From: Pseudomonadota bacterium
GTDB lineage: Bacteria; Pseudomonadota; Gammaproteobacteria; Burkholderiales; Ga0077523
DNA: 42,074 bases
NCBI GenBank assembly: GCA_963205165.1
Contig: CAUJJX010000106.1
Coordinates: 1-42,074 of the forward strand
Reading direction: 5' to 3'
Shown: piece by piece, positions 11,237 through 20,201 of the stretch
Layout of the letters: every line of letters starts with the position of its first letter
Numbering within the stretch: the stretch's first letter is position 1
Notes under the pieces: generated by a model
Databases searched by the model: none
Told to the model about the DNA's origin: nothing
What the model saw: only the letters and a program-made list of their open reading frames with translations
Made by a program: the position numbers and the translations under genes

Positions 11237-11261
11237 CGAAAAGAGCGGGGCGATGTCCCCG
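11237..11261 (-). terminator. Weak intrinsic terminator after the merR gene
   Basis: On the minus strand a 5-bp stem CGGGG/CCCCG with loop ACATCG is followed by CTCTTTTC, just after the merR stop at 11269. The stem is short and the U-run is broken, so this is a weak call. It would separate the pheST-ihfA-merR operon from the tRNA-Pro promoter. Confidence 0.35.
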
Positions 11262-11268
11262 GATTTCG

Positions 11269-11655
11269 TCAGTTCGCGAGCAGCGCGATCACCTCGCGCA
11301 ACTCGTTGCGAAGCGATGCGTAGTCACCGGACTTCTGCGCTGCGGAGGTCGCCGCTGATTCGCCACGCGTGCCATCGCCTGCCGACTGATCGAGACGATG
11401 CCGTGCCCCGCTGATCGTGAAGCCCTCTTCGTAGAGAAGCTCGCGGATACGACGGATGAGCAGGACTTCGTGGTGCTGGTAGTAGCGCCGGTTGCCGCGT
11501 CGCTTGACGGGCTTCAGCTGCGTGAATTCCTGTTCCCAGTAGCGCAGGACATGCGGCTTCACCCCGCAAAGTTCGCTCACTTCACCGATCGTGAAATAGC
11601 GCTTGGCGGGGATGGGCGGCAGGACGATCTTGGAGTCGTTACTCGGCGTTTCCAT
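11269..11655 (-). CDS. MerR-family transcriptional regulator next to ihfA
   Basis: The 128-residue protein has an N-terminal MerR winged-helix domain at about residues 18-88: [21 protein letters not shown], then the wing RRGNRRYY, then [15 protein letters not shown] gene of this type directly after ihfA is standard in betaproteobacteria and pseudomonads. The C-terminus is short and has no Cys motif for metals, so this is not a metal sensor of the CueR or ZntR kind. The ATG at 11655 overlaps the 3' end of ihfA by 17 nt. The regulon is unknown. Confidence 0.88.
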   Translation of the reverse strand: METPSNDSKIVLPPIPAKRYFTIGEVSELCGVKPHVLRYWEQEFTQLKPVKRRGNRRYYQHHEVLLIRRIRELLYEEGFTISGARHRLDQSAGDGTRGESAATSAAQKSGDYASLRNELREVIALLAN

Positions 11656-11941
11656 GGTAGTTCTTTTCCACCATGGCCTTCAGCTTCTGGCTGGCGTGGA
11701 AGGTGACCACACGCCGAGCGGTGATCGGGATCTCTTCGCCGGTCTTGGGATTGCGACCCGGCCGCTGGGGTTTGTCGCGGAGCTGGAAATTGCCGAAGCC
11801 CGAAAGTTTCACGCCGTCACCGTTCTCGAGGGCGATGCGAACCTCCTCGAAGAACGTTTCGACCATGTCCTTGGCTTCACGCTTGTTGAGCCCGACCTTC
11901 TCGAACAGCAGATCGGCGAGCTCCGCCTTGGTAAGGGTCAT
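11639..11941 (-). CDS. ihfA: Integration host factor subunit alpha
   Basis: The 100-residue DNA-bending protein has the typical start [20 protein letters not shown], the [10 protein letters not shown] core segment, and the DNA-intercalating beta arm [12 protein letters not shown] whose Pro inserts into the minor groove. It forms a heterodimer with IhfB and organises nucleoid DNA, promoters and recombination sites. It follows pheT by 10 nt, the common proteobacterial order, so it is likely co-transcribed with pheST. The merR gene overlaps its 3' end. Confidence 0.97.
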   Translation of the reverse strand: MTLTKAELADLLFEKVGLNKREAKDMVETFFEEVRIALENGDGVKLSGFGNFQLRDKPQRPGRNPKTGEEIPITARRVVTFHASQKLKAMVEKNYHGNAE

Positions 11942-11951
11942 GATGCGGCCT

Positions 11952-14363
11952 CTACGTCCTCAACTTGGCGCCGAACGACTGTTCGAGCAGAGCTACTGCG
12001 GCGGCCATGACCTGGTCGGCATCGGCGTCCACAAGCGTGCGATGAGTATCTTGCATCAGCACCCGGAAGGCAAGACTGCGTTTCCCGTTTTCCACGCCTT
12101 TTCCGCGATATACGTCGAATATCTCGACGCTCTCGACGATCGGAGGCAGCCCTTCTCGAAGCCGGTCGAGCATCGCACTGGCCGGAACGGCGTCGTCGAC
12201 GAGCACGGCCAGATCGCGTCTCAGACCGGGCAGCCGAGACAGTTCGCGCGGCTTCGGGAGACCCCGCGCCTGCACCGCCGCGAGATCGAGTTCGAACACG
12301 GCGACGGGCGTCGGCAGATCGAAATTCCGCTGCCAGCGCGGATGCACTTCCCCGATCCAGCCGATGGCGACGCCGTCGATCAGCACGCGCGCCGAACGTC
12401 CGGGATGCAGCGCCGGATGCACCGCCGGTTCGCACCGGACGACGAGCGGTGCGAGCAGCGCCTCGACATCCCCTTTCACGTCGAAGAAGTCGACGGCGCG
12501 GGACGGTTCCGCCCACTGCTCGTCGGATGCCGGACCGAACGCAGCACCCGCGATGCGCGTGGGTTGATGAATTCCGGTGACGCTCAACGGGCCATCCTCG
12601 ACGCTCGCATCGCGGACGAACACGCGACCGATCTCGAAGACGCGGACGCGCGCCGACTTGCGATTGACGTTGTAGCGGATGTTCGCGAGCAGTCCGCCGA
12701 GCAGCGTCGAGCGCATCACCGAGAGCTGGCTCGCGATCGGATTGAGCACGCGGATCGGATCGGTGACGCCGCCGAGATCGGCTTCCCAGGACGCTTCGAC
12801 AAAACTGAAATTGATGGTCTCGTGATAACCGAGCCCCGCCATGCGTTCGCGGACCTCGTGGACCGTACGCCGGGATTCGGGCTGTGCACGCATCACGGCC
12901 GGCGCCACGGGCGGCAGCGCCGGGATGCGATCGAAACCGTAGACCCGCGCGATCTCCTCGATGAGGTCTTCCTCGATCGCCAGATCGAAACGGTACGACG
13001 GCGGTGCGACGACGAATGTCTCGCCGTCCGCGCCGAACTCACGCGCACTCGGAAGTCCGAGACGATCGAAGATCTCGCCCATCTCGCCGGCGGAAATCGC
13101 GACACCGATCACCTTGCGGGCGCGCTCCACTCGCATGCGCACCGGCGGCCGCTCGGGAAGATTCGCGACGACATCGGACAACGGCCCGGCTTCGCCGCCG
13201 CAGATGTCGAGGATCAGGCGCGTTGCGCGTTCGATACCTTCGACGTTGTTGTCGAAATCCACGCCACGCTCGAAACGATGCGACGCGTCGCTTCCGAAGT
13301 TGTAGCGGCGCGCGCGACCGGCGATCGCGTCGGGAAAGAAGAACGCGGCCTCCAGGAAACAGTTCGTGGTCTCGAGATCCGCCTTCGTCGTCTCGCCGCC
13401 CATGATCCCGGCGAGGCCGATCGGACCGCGGTCGTCGGTGATCGCGAGAACCGTCGGATCGAGTGCGATGGTCTGGCCGTTCAGGAGTTCGAGCGATTCA
13501 TCGGTTCGCCCGAAGCGCACGTCGATCGGGCCCCGCAGTTTGTCGGCGTCGTACACGTGGAGCGGTCGACCGAGTTCGAGCATCACGTAGTTCGTGACGT
13601 CGACGAGGGCCGAGATGCAGCGCTGGCCGGCACGCTCGAGTCGCTGCCGCATCCAGTCGGGCGTGGCTGCGTTGGCGTTCACGTTGCGGATGACACGACC
13701 GGTGAAACGGCCACATCCATCCGGGGACGAAATCCGGACGGGGTGTGTCGCTTCGATCATCGCGGGCACGGCGGGAATCGCCGGCGGCGTCAGCGGCGTT
13801 CCGGTGAGGGCAGCGACCTCACGCGCGATCCCGAGGATCGACAGGCAGTCCGCGCGATTCGGCGTGAGCTTGACGGTGAAGAGCTGATCGTCGAGGTCCA
13901 GCGCGTCGCGCAGGTTCCGGCCGACGGTCGCATCGGCCGGCAGCACGAGCAGGCCGCTCTGGTCATCCGAGAGACCCAGCTCGCGTGCCGAGCACAGCAT
14001 GCCTTCGCTGTCGACGCCACGCATCGCCGCGCGGCGGATTTCCATCACCGCACCATCGGCAGCGGGCAGCTTCGCCCCGACGCGCGCGAGCGGCGCCTTC
14101 ATGCCCTCGACGACGTTCGGTGCACCGCACACGATCTGGAGCACCTCGCCACCGCCGACATCCACGCGGCAGACCCGCAGGCGATCGGCGTTCGGATGCT
14201 TCTCGAAACTCAGGACCTGCGCCACGACGATGCCCTCGAAGGGTGGCGCCACCGGATCGCAGTTCTCGATCTCGAGCCCGGACATCGTGAGCAGATGGGA
14301 CAGTGCCGCCGTGTCGATCGGCGGGTTGGCGAGGGTGCGCAGCCAGCTCTCGGAAAATTGCAT
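11952..14363 (-). CDS. pheT: Phenylalanine-tRNA ligase subunit beta
   Basis: The 803-residue beta subunit of the (alpha-beta)2 PheRS has a normal length. Visible parts are an N-terminal tRNA-binding OB-fold domain ([17 protein letters not shown], about 55-70), the B3/B4 editing region ([19 protein letters not shown] near 250), the B5 domain, a catalytic-like core ([16 protein letters not shown]), and the C-terminal anticodon-binding FDX-ACB domain ([13 protein letters not shown]...FDVYRG). It follows pheS by 9 nt and precedes ihfA by 10 nt, all on the minus strand. Confidence 0.97.
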   Translation of the reverse strand: MQFSESWLRTLANPPIDTAALSHLLTMSGLEIENCDPVAPPFEGIVVAQVLSFEKHPNADRLRVCRVDVGGGEVLQIVCGAPNVVEGMKAPLARVGAKLPAADGAVMEIRRAAMRGVDSEGMLCSARELGLSDDQSGLLVLPADATVGRNLRDALDLDDQLFTVKLTPNRADCLSILGIAREVAALTGTPLTPPAIPAVPAMIEATHPVRISSPDGCGRFTGRVIRNVNANAATPDWMRQRLERAGQRCISALVDVTNYVMLELGRPLHVYDADKLRGPIDVRFGRTDESLELLNGQTIALDPTVLAITDDRGPIGLAGIMGGETTKADLETTNCFLEAAFFFPDAIAGRARRYNFGSDASHRFERGVDFDNNVEGIERATRLILDICGGEAGPLSDVVANLPERPPVRMRVERARKVIGVAISAGEMGEIFDRLGLPSAREFGADGETFVVAPPSYRFDLAIEEDLIEEIARVYGFDRIPALPPVAPAVMRAQPESRRTVHEVRERMAGLGYHETINFSFVEASWEADLGGVTDPIRVLNPIASQLSVMRSTLLGGLLANIRYNVNRKSARVRVFEIGRVFVRDASVEDGPLSVTGIHQPTRIAGAAFGPASDEQWAEPSRAVDFFDVKGDVEALLAPLVVRCEPAVHPALHPGRSARVLIDGVAIGWIGEVHPRWQRNFDLPTPVAVFELDLAAVQARGLPKPRELSRLPGLRRDLAVLVDDAVPASAMLDRLREGLPPIVESVEIFDVYRGKGVENGKRSLAFRVLMQDTHRTLVDADADQVMAAAVALLEQSFGAKLRT

Positions 14364-14372
14364 GATCGATCC

Positions 14373-15371
14373 TCAGGCGAACTGCTCGAGGAAGCGCAGA
14401 TCGCCCTCGAAGAACAGCCGCAGGTCGCCGACGCCGTAGCGCAGCATGGTCAGACGTTCGAGCCCCGAACCGAATGCGAAGCCGACGTAGCGTTCCGGGT
14501 CGAGTCCGAAGTTGCGGATGACGCGCGGGTGTACCTGACCGGAACCGGAGATCTCGAGCCAGCGGCCCTTCAGCGGTCCCGAGTCGAACATCATGTCGAT
14601 CTCGGCGGACGGCTCCGTGAACGGGAAGAACGAAGGACGGAAGCGCACCTGCAGCCGGTCGGTCTCGAAGAAACGGTGCAGGAAGTCGGTGTACACCCCC
14701 TTGAGATCCGCGAAGCTGATGTTCTCGCCGATCCAGAGGCCCTCGACCTGATGGAACATCGGCGAGTGCGTGGCGTCGGAGTCGATCCGGTACGTGCGAC
14801 CCGGGGCAATCACCTTGATAGGCGGCTTGTGCATCCGGGCATACCGGACCTGCATCGGGCTCGTGTGGGTCCGCAGGAGCAGTCCGCCTTCGACGTAGAA
14901 AGTGTCGTGCATCGAGCGCGCCGGGTGGTTCTCCGGCTGGTTCAGCGCCGTGAAGTTGTGCCAGTCGGTCTCGATCTCGGGGCCGTCGGCCACGTCGAAA
15001 CCGATGGAGGCAAAGATCTCCTCGACGCGCTGCCACGTCCGGGAAATCGGATGGATGCTGCCCCTCGTCCGCGCGCGGCCGGGCAGCGTGACGTCGATTG
15101 ATTCCTCGCGGAGCCGCGCCTCGAGCACGCTCTGCGCGAGAGTGTCTCGCCGGGCGGTCAGCGCGGACTCGATGCGTTCCTTCGCGGCATTGATGCGCCC
15201 CCCGACCTCCCGGCGCTGCTCAGGATCGAGCTTGCCGAGCGTCTTCAGGATTTCGGTGAGTCGGCCTGACTTGCCGAGATAGCGCGCCTTGCACTGATCG
15301 AGCGCCGCGTCATCTGCGGCCGCGCCGAAGACATCCAGCGCCTCGGCGACGATGGCATCGAGATCTTCCAT
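14373..15371 (-). CDS. pheS: Phenylalanine-tRNA ligase subunit alpha
   Basis: The 332-residue alpha subunit carries the N-terminal coiled-coil region (about 1-90) and a class II catalytic core. Motif 2 region is [14 protein letters not shown] and motif 3 is [17 protein letters not shown]; the Phe-pocket region is [17 protein letters not shown]. The alpha subunit forms Phe-adenylate and aminoacylates tRNA-Phe. The ATG at 15371 has a GGGGAAG ribosome-binding site. A strong hairpin with a U-run ends only 20 nt upstream, so expression may depend on read-through or attenuation. Confidence 0.97.
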   Translation of the reverse strand: MEDLDAIVAEALDVFGAAADDAALDQCKARYLGKSGRLTEILKTLGKLDPEQRREVGGRINAAKERIESALTARRDTLAQSVLEARLREESIDVTLPGRARTRGSIHPISRTWQRVEEIFASIGFDVADGPEIETDWHNFTALNQPENHPARSMHDTFYVEGGLLLRTHTSPMQVRYARMHKPPIKVIAPGRTYRIDSDATHSPMFHQVEGLWIGENISFADLKGVYTDFLHRFFETDRLQVRFRPSFFPFTEPSAEIDMMFDSGPLKGRWLEISGSGQVHPRVIRNFGLDPERYVGFAFGSGLERLTMLRYGVGDLRLFFEGDLRFLEQFA

Positions 15372-15390
15372 GACTTCCCCAAGTCACAAC

Positions 15391-15418
15391 AAAAAAAGGA
15401 GGCCGGATGGCCTCCTTT
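15391..15418 (-). terminator. Intrinsic terminator / attenuator between rplT and pheS
   Basis: On the minus strand a 10-bp perfect stem (AAAGGAGGCC / GGCCTCCTTT) with a 4-nt loop ATCC runs into seven T residues. It starts 22 nt after the rplT stop and ends 20 nt before the pheS start codon. There is no room for a PheM-like leader peptide between rplT and the hairpin. It may end most thrS-rplT transcripts or act as an attenuator for pheST. Confidence 0.88.
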
Positions 15419-15439
15419 CTGCGACCGGTTACCCGGCGC

Positions 15440-15799
15440 TCAACTGCCGAGACTGGCCTTCGCCTGGTTCACCAGCTGCGCGAACGCAGGCTTGTCGAAC
15501 ACGGCGATGTCGGCGAGGACCTTGCGATCCACCTCGACGGCAGCCTTCTTCAGGCCGTGCATGAACGTGCTGTAGGTCAGGCCGAGTTCACGCGCTGCGG
15601 CGTTGATACGGGCAATCCACAGACCACGGAAATCGCGCTTGCGATTGCGGCGGTCGCGGTAGGCATACTGACCTGCACGCATCACCGCTTCCTTGGCGAT
15701 ACGGAAAACTGTACTGCGACGGCCGCGGTAACCCTTGGCGGCGTCCAAGACCTTCTTGTGCTTTGCGTGTGCTGTTACACCGCGTTTGACTCGTGGCAT
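15440..15799 (-). CDS. rplT: 50S ribosomal protein L20
   Basis: The 119-residue protein is very basic, starts [18 protein letters not shown] and carries the L20 segments [18 protein letters not shown] and [18 protein letters not shown]. Length and sequence match the bacterial family. L20 binds 23S rRNA early in 50S assembly and in many bacteria also represses translation of its own operon. It follows rpmI by 12 nt in the infC-rpmI-rplT order. Confidence 0.98.
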   Translation of the reverse strand: MPRVKRGVTAHAKHKKVLDAAKGYRGRRSTVFRIAKEAVMRAGQYAYRDRRNRKRDFRGLWIARINAAARELGLTYSTFMHGLKKAAVEVDRKVLADIAVFDKPAFAQLVNQAKASLGS

Positions 15800-15811
15800 C
15801 TCCGATCCTCC

Positions 15812-16009
15812 TTACGCGTAGGGCATCATGGCGCGCACTGAGCCCGTGTTGGACTCGTGCACCTGCGTGGTACCGCGCAGGTTGCGCTTCCGCTTGGTCG
15901 TCTTCTTCGTGAGGATGTGGCGCAGGAAAGCCTTCCCGCGCTTGATGCCACCACTGCCCTGGGCGCGGAATCGCTTCGCCGCACCACTCTTCGTCTTCAT
16001 CTTCGGCAC
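15812..16009 (-). CDS. rpmI: 50S ribosomal protein L35 (GTG start)
   Basis: A 65-residue basic protein beginning (M)[19 protein letters not shown], the standard L35 N-terminus and length. The start is GTG at 16009, preceded by a CAGGAG ribosome-binding site at 7-nt spacing; the next in-frame ATG would delete conserved residues. The 117-nt space between infC and rpmI is much longer than the other gaps in the operon and could hold an L20-responsive leader or an internal promoter; neither is proven by the sequence. Confidence 0.96.
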   Translation of the reverse strand: MPKMKTKSGAAKRFRAQGSGGIKRGKAFLRHILTKKTTKRKRNLRGTTQVHESNTGSVRAMMPYA

Positions 16010-16126
16010 TTGTAACTCCTGTTTATCTGCACTGCACGGCGGACCGTTGCCAGCCCCTTCGATTGCCGTGACAGCGCTTGTTGGGCGCGCCACCCGCCGC
16101 GGGCAGCACACCGGGAACATCTACCG

Positions 16127-16645
16127 CTACTTCTTCTTGGGAGAGAGCACCATGATCATCTGGCGTCCCTCGAGTTTCGGAAACTGCTCGACGACGCCAT
16201 AGGGCTCTAGCTCGTTCCGGACGCGTTCCAGAAGCTTGATGCCGAACTCCTGGTGCGCCATCTCGCGACCACGAAAACGGAGCGTAACCTTCGTCTTGTC
16301 GCCCTCTTCCAGAAACTTGATCAGGTTGCGAAGCTTGATCTGGTAATCGCCTTCGTCCGTACCAGGACGAAACTTGATCTCCTTCACCTGGATCTGCTTC
16401 TGCTTGAGCTTGGCGTCGTGCCGCTTCTTCGCCTCGCTGTACTTGAATTTGCCGAAGTCCATGATCCGGCAGACCGGCGGCTTCGCCGTGGGAGCGATCT
16501 CGACAAGATCGAGCTCCGCTTCTTCTGCCGCCCGGATCGCCTCTGCAAGAGTGACGACACCGAGCTGCTCCTGGTTCGGGCCAACGAGTCGGATTTCGGG
16601 CGAATTGATTTCACCGTTGATCCGCAGTTCACGATCGTGAAGGAT
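16127..16645 (-). CDS. infC: Translation initiation factor IF-3 with rare ATC start codon
   Basis: The protein is 172 residues if it starts at the ATC codon at 16645. Upstream of the first ATG (16462) the same frame encodes the conserved IF-3 N-terminal domain: [43 protein letters not shown]. An ATG-initiated form would lose this domain, so the real start must lie upstream. No ATG, GTG or TTG fits. ATC at 16645 has a GGAGAG ribosome-binding site 7 nt upstream and gives a normal-length N-terminus. A second ATC at 16663 is possible but has a weaker site. Non-AUG infC starts are known as the basis of IF-3 autoregulation. The thrS stop is 21 nt upstream. Confidence 0.93.
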   Translation of the reverse strand: MLHDRELRINGEINSPEIRLVGPNQEQLGVVTLAEAIRAAEEAELDLVEIAPTAKPPVCRIMDFGKFKYSEAKKRHDAKLKQKQIQVKEIKFRPGTDEGDYQIKLRNLIKFLEEGDKTKVTLRFRGREMAHQEFGIKLLERVRNELEPYGVVEQFPKLEGRQMIMVLSPKKK

Positions 16646-16666
16646 GGACGTGCTCTCCGAGATGAA

Positions 16667-18574
16667 TTAAACGCCGACCGGCAATTCCGATCGCAGTCGC
16701 CGGATGAATTCATCCACTGGCATCTGCCCCAGATCCTGCCCCCCGCGCACACGTACTGCCACCTGCTCCGCCGCCACTTCCTTGTCACCGATGACAAGCT
16801 GATAGGGCAGCTTCATCAAGCTATGTTCTCGAATCTTAAAGGTAATCTTCTCATTCCTCAAGTCACCTTCAACGCGCAACCCGGCGGCCCTCAGCGTCCG
16901 GACCACCTGCTCCGTGTACGCCGCCTGTGCCGCGGAGATGTTCAACACGACCACCTGCACAGGGGCGAGCCAGACGGGCAGCGCACCCGCATGGTTCTCG
17001 ATGAGGATGCCGATGAAACGTTCGAGGGATCCGAGGATGGCCCGGTGCAGCATCACGGGCACCTTGCGGGTGTTGTCCTCGTCGACGTACTCGGCACCGA
17101 GACGACCCGGCAACGCGAAGTCGAGCTGGAGAGTTCCGCACTGCCAAACGCGGCCGATGGAATCCTTCAACGAGAATTCGATCTTCGGACCGTAGAAGGC
17201 GCCTTCGCCCGGATTCGTCTCCCAGGCGAGACCCTTCGCATCCAGTGCCGCACCGAGTGCTGCCTCCGCGCGGTCCCAGACCTCATCGGACCCGATCCGC
17301 TTCTCGGGCCGAGTCGACAGCTTGATGAGAATGTCGTGGAAGCCGAAGTCGGCGTAGATCCGTTGCAGCAGATCGATGAAATCGGCCGCCTCGCCCTGCA
17401 CCTGATCTTCGCGACAGAAGATGTGCGCGTCGTCCTGGGTAAACCCCCGGACCCGCATGATCCCGTGGAGCGCGCCGGACGGCTCGTTGCGATGGCACGA
17501 GCCGAACTCGGCCAGACGCAGCGGAAGGTCGCGGTAACTCTTCAGACCATGATTGAAGATCTGCACGTGCCCCGGGCAATTCATGGGCTTCACGGCATAG
17601 TCACGATGTTCCGAATGCGTCGTGAACATATGCTCGCGGTAGTTCTCCCAGTGCCCCGAACGCTCCCAGAGCACACGGTCCATGACCTGCGGCGTCTTAA
17701 CTTCACGATAGCCGCTGGCGGTCAGTGCGCGCCGCATGTACTGCTCGATCTGCTGCCAGATCGCCCAGCCATTCGGGTGCCAGAACACCATGCCCGGCGC
17801 GTCGTCCTGGACGTGGAAGAGTTCGAGCTGGCGACCGAGCTTGCGGTGATCCCGCTTCTCGGCCTCTTCCAGCATGTGCAGGTAGGCATCCTGATCGGGC
17901 TTGGCAGCCCAGGCCGTGCCGTAGATGCGCTGGAGCATCTCGTTGCGCGAGTCGCCGCGCCAGTAGGCGCCGGCGACCTTCATCAGCTTGAACACCTTCA
18001 GCCGCCCGGTCGACGGCACGTGCGGACCACGACAGAGATCGACGAAGTCGCCCTGGCGATAAAGCGAGACATCCTCGCCCGCCGGGATCGAACCGATGAT
18101 CTCCGCCTTGTATCTCTCGCCGATGGACGCGAAGTAGGCCACCGCCTCGTCACGGGCCTTGACCTCGCGACTGACCGCGAAATCGCGGCTGGCGATCTCC
18201 GCCATGCGCTTCTCGATCACGACGAGATCGTCGGGCGTGAAGGACCGGCTGTACGAGAAGTCATAGTAGAAGCCGCTCTCGATCACCGGACCGATGGTCA
18301 CCTGAGCCTCGGGGAACAGCTCTTTCACGGCATGCGCGAGCAGGTGCGCCGTGGAATGCCGGATGACATCCAGACCTTCGGGATCCTTCGCCGTCACGAT
18401 GGCGACATTGCAGTCGCCCGAAACCGTGAACGACGTGTCGACGAGCTGGCCGTCGACCTTGCCGGCCAGCGCAGCCTTTGCAAGACCGGGACCGATGGAC
18501 GATGCGATCTCTGCGATCGTCACCGGCCCGGGAAACTCCCTGGTCGCCCCGTCGGGCAAGCGTACAGTCGGCAT
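16667..18574 (-). CDS. thrS: Threonine-tRNA ligase
   Basis: The 635-residue class II synthetase has an N-terminal TGS domain (about 1-60), the editing domain with the [15 protein letters not shown] zinc-binding/editing motif (about 73-87) and CRGPH, and a catalytic core with MKPMNCPGH (zinc Cys). Motif 2 lies at [15 protein letters not shown] and motif 3 lies in the C-terminal half; the anticodon-binding domain ends the protein ([17 protein letters not shown]). It is full length and heads thrS-infC-rpmI-rplT. Upstream lie a hairpin element and a tRNA fragment instead of a normal tRNA gene. Confidence 0.97.
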   Translation of the reverse strand: MPTVRLPDGATREFPGPVTIAEIASSIGPGLAKAALAGKVDGQLVDTSFTVSGDCNVAIVTAKDPEGLDVIRHSTAHLLAHAVKELFPEAQVTIGPVIESGFYYDFSYSRSFTPDDLVVIEKRMAEIASRDFAVSREVKARDEAVAYFASIGERYKAEIIGSIPAGEDVSLYRQGDFVDLCRGPHVPSTGRLKVFKLMKVAGAYWRGDSRNEMLQRIYGTAWAAKPDQDAYLHMLEEAEKRDHRKLGRQLELFHVQDDAPGMVFWHPNGWAIWQQIEQYMRRALTASGYREVKTPQVMDRVLWERSGHWENYREHMFTTHSEHRDYAVKPMNCPGHVQIFNHGLKSYRDLPLRLAEFGSCHRNEPSGALHGIMRVRGFTQDDAHIFCREDQVQGEAADFIDLLQRIYADFGFHDILIKLSTRPEKRIGSDEVWDRAEAALGAALDAKGLAWETNPGEGAFYGPKIEFSLKDSIGRVWQCGTLQLDFALPGRLGAEYVDEDNTRKVPVMLHRAILGSLERFIGILIENHAGALPVWLAPVQVVVLNISAAQAAYTEQVVRTLRAAGLRVEGDLRNEKITFKIREHSLMKLPYQLVIGDKEVAAEQVAVRVRGGQDLGQMPVDEFIRRLRSELPVGV

Positions 18575-18596
18575 TGCGAATGTGGACCCGAAAATG

Positions 18597-18660
18597 AGAC
18601 AGGAGTCAGGGCCGGGTTGCCGGAACGCATGCTCCGGCGCCTGTTGCCTGACTCCTGTCT
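18597..18660. repeat. 64-bp inverted-repeat element between thrS and the tRNA fragment
   Basis: Perfect 14-bp arms (AGACAGGAGTCAGG and CCTGACTCCTGTCT) flank a 36-nt centre that itself contains CCGGA...TCCGG. The right arm ends 5 nt from the encoded CCA of the tRNA remnant. In minus-strand RNA the stem is followed by UCAUUUU, so it may be the terminator of the ancestral tRNA gene. A REP-type mobile hairpin is the alternative. Confidence 0.6.
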
Positions 18661-18665
18661 TTGTC

Positions 18666-18689
18666 TGGTAGGCGCGATTGGACTCGAAC
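18666..18689 (-). other. tRNA 3'-end remnant (tRNA-Val-like), probable island attachment site
   Basis: On the minus strand, 24 nt read as T-loop TTCGAGT, T-stem CCAAT, acceptor CGCGCCT, discriminator A and CCA. Just upstream (18690 onward) the sequence no longer pairs with the T-stem and no anticodon or D arm exists. The T-arm sequence resembles tRNA-Val(GAC), and a tRNA-Val near thrS is common in betaproteobacteria. A bare 3' end followed by foreign DNA is the normal scar of integration into a tRNA gene; the intact copy should lie at the far end of the island. Confidence 0.65.
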
Positions 18690-18697
18690 TAAACCGA

Positions 18698-18779
18698 GGG
18701 GGAACGGAGGGTAACCCGTCGGGTATCGCTCAGAGGCAGACGCGACGATCTAGCCCCGAAGTATACCCAGCGTTCCCCC
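18698..18779. repeat. Imperfect 82-bp inverted repeat at the island's left end
   Basis: Perfect 9-bp arms GGGGGAACG (18698-18706) and CGTTCCCCC (18771-18779) lie just inside the tRNA remnant, with further pairing of GGGTA/TACCC inside. It could be a protein-binding site of the lost recombination module or a folded 3' RNA end. Confidence 0.4.
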
Positions 18780-18807
18780 ATTTTGTCCCTGAATTTGTCC
18801 CCGAGAC

Positions 18808-18846
18808 GCGCCGGATCATCGTCGAGCGACGGCGACGATCCGGCGC
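18808..18846 (-). terminator. Hairpin 14 nt after the KilA-N gene
   Basis: A 10-bp perfect stem GCGCCGGATC/GATCCGGCGC, plus further weaker pairing of the inner bases, stands directly after the stop of the KilA-N gene. No clear U-run follows, so the termination function is uncertain. Confidence 0.35.
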
Positions 18847-18859
18847 CATCTTCCGCGGG

Positions 18860-19708
18860 TTACGGCTTCGGCTTCGGCAACGGTCGGCGCGTCGGGCGAC
18901 GAGGCGGGCGAGCCTTGCATGCTTCTTCAGGCGGAGCGAGCGCCGGGATCCGCTTCAGGTAGCCAAGGCTCGCGGGATCCTTCTTCGTGAAGTAGTTCAC
19001 CCCGTACTCGGGCAGCCAGACCTCTCGGAACCATCGCCGGAAATCCGCGAGCAGATGGTCGGGATAGAGCTTCGCCTCGACGATGCGACCGTCCTGATAG
19101 TCGTGGTCGTAAACGTAGAGACCATCCGTGTCGACACCCCTCTCCCGCCTCAACCAGTCGCAGAACGTCCGGCCGATCGAAATGTCCGGAACCCAGGAAC
19201 TCGGGATGTCGAAGCCCTCGGTGTGGAGCGGGCCGAAGAGGCCGAGCCCTGCTTCTTGAAGGATGGAGAAGTAGCCGACAGGAATCTTGCTGTCGTTGGC
19301 CATGTACCGGGCGAGATGCGTCGGCAGCATGGGTTTTCCCACGGAGTCCTCACGGCCCCGAGAATTGAGCCACTCGAAAACCCAGTCGGACACGAGCACG
19401 GCAAAGTCGCCGGACAACCATTGCGCCAGGTGGATCGCGACTTTTGGATGGACCCAGATGCGCTCTCTCCCGTGCTCATCCCGCAGCCGCTGGATGAGGT
19501 CCGGTACCGAGATCCACTCCCTCAAGGCAAGCGCCCGGAGGAATCGCCCGTTCGACTCAAGAGGCTCGTACCTGTGGAACGGAAGCCCAGCGAGTTCGCA
19601 AAGAGTTGTAGCGTCGATGTAGCCGTCCTCAACGCGTTGCGACACAACATTTCCGGCGGCGCTATGTTTCAGAAACGTATAAGAAAAATCGGCATTCATT
19701 AAGCGCAT
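18860..19708 (-). CDS. KilA-N domain-containing phage-type protein
   Basis: The 282-residue product has a KilA-N DNA-binding domain at about residues 15-120: SQRVEDGYIDATTLCELAGL, RFLRALALREW, then IWVHPKVAIHLAQWLSGDFA and VSDWVFEWL, the family signature. The C-terminal half is unassigned and ends in a Pro/Arg/Lys-rich tail. KilA-N proteins are found mainly in phages, prophages and other mobile DNA. The ATG at 19708 is chosen since conserved sequence begins soon after; an ATG at 19699 has a better-spaced AAGGA site. The open frame continues upstream without family similarity. It is the first gene inside the putative island. Confidence 0.8.
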   Translation of the reverse strand: MRLMNADFSYTFLKHSAAGNVVSQRVEDGYIDATTLCELAGLPFHRYEPLESNGRFLRALALREWISVPDLIQRLRDEHGRERIWVHPKVAIHLAQWLSGDFAVLVSDWVFEWLNSRGREDSVGKPMLPTHLARYMANDSKIPVGYFSILQEAGLGLFGPLHTEGFDIPSSWVPDISIGRTFCDWLRRERGVDTDGLYVYDHDYQDGRIVEAKLYPDHLLADFRRWFREVWLPEYGVNYFTKKDPASLGYLKRIPALAPPEEACKARPPRRPTRRPLPKPKP

Positions 19709-19751
19709 GTCCTTTTCAGGACGCACAAATCCTATCGGTGTCAAGCACTCC

Positions 19752-19781
19752 TTTACAGCCACTAGCCCGCACCGATATAAT
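19752..19781 (+). promoter_or_regulatory. Sigma-70-like promoter
   Basis: TTTACA (19752-19757), an 18-bp spacer and a perfect TATAAT (19776-19781). Predicted start is near 19788. It points away from the KilA-N gene and toward an intrinsic terminator about 120 nt downstream, with no normal-sized gene between. Confidence 0.55.
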
Positions 19782-19787
19782 TCGCGC

Positions 19788-19907
19788 GTTTTGCCACTAT
19801 AAGAAAGCGCATTAACCCTTGACAGTTTGACGGCCGTTAGGGTTGTGCGCGGGAAAGGAATGACACATATCAAGGGTCGACTCACAACTGGGTCGGCCCT
19901 TGTTTTT
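19788..19907 (+). ncRNA. Candidate ~120-nt small RNA divergent from the KilA-N gene
   Basis: The span between the promoter at 19752-19781 and the terminator at 19872-19907 carries no ORF of normal size. The only reading frame is a 20-codon ORF from an ATG at 19860 (MTHIKGRLTTG...), preceded immediately by AAAGGA, which would run through the terminator. No known RNA family is recognised. It may be a phage-type antisense or regulatory RNA, or a leader-peptide transcript. Confidence 0.4.
19872..19907 (+). terminator. Intrinsic terminator
   Basis: A 9-bp stem AAGGGTCGA/TCGGCCCTT (one G-U pair) with a 12-nt loop, followed by G and five T residues on the plus strand. No protein gene ends here, which is why a small RNA is suspected. 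Confidence 0.65.
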
Positions 19908-20201
19908 GTCCATCCCACGTAGCAAGTATATCAAGGGTTTGGCAGTGTCCAACTCTGAGTGCCATGCCAGGACTGCCGGAAAGCCATTTTCTTTCGCAAT
20001 TTCAGTGAGTTGTGCGCTAGCGAAAGTCGATCAATTTGTCAAAAATCTCGACAATTGGTGACGAAAACGCGCGACAAGTGACGAAAATACGCAGTAAAAC
20101 TGGCTGGAAATGCACCACTTCTGGACGCTAATTCACGCGATCGAACTGACGCGCAAGACGTCATCCAGCACCCGGGCCACATCCTCCGCGACCACTGCGC
20201 A
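19908..20201. other. Gene-free, AT-richer spacer with a 20-bp-spaced direct repeat
   Basis: No convincing gene is seen. Base composition is lower in GC than the flanking core genome. GTGACGAAAA occurs at 20058-20067 and again at 20078-20087, exactly 20 bp apart (about two helical turns), which could be a protein-binding site. ATATCAAGGGT also occurs twice nearby, near 19868 and 19928. Confidence 0.5.

Noticed and set aside
11673..15101. A 1142-codon open frame on the plus strand opposite pheST and ihfA
   Set aside because: It is antisense to well-conserved genes and has no recognisable motif.
16253..19702. A 1149-codon open frame on the plus strand opposite thrS, infC and the KilA-N gene
   Set aside because: It spans a tRNA fragment, terminator-like hairpins and three minus-strand genes, and has no domain.
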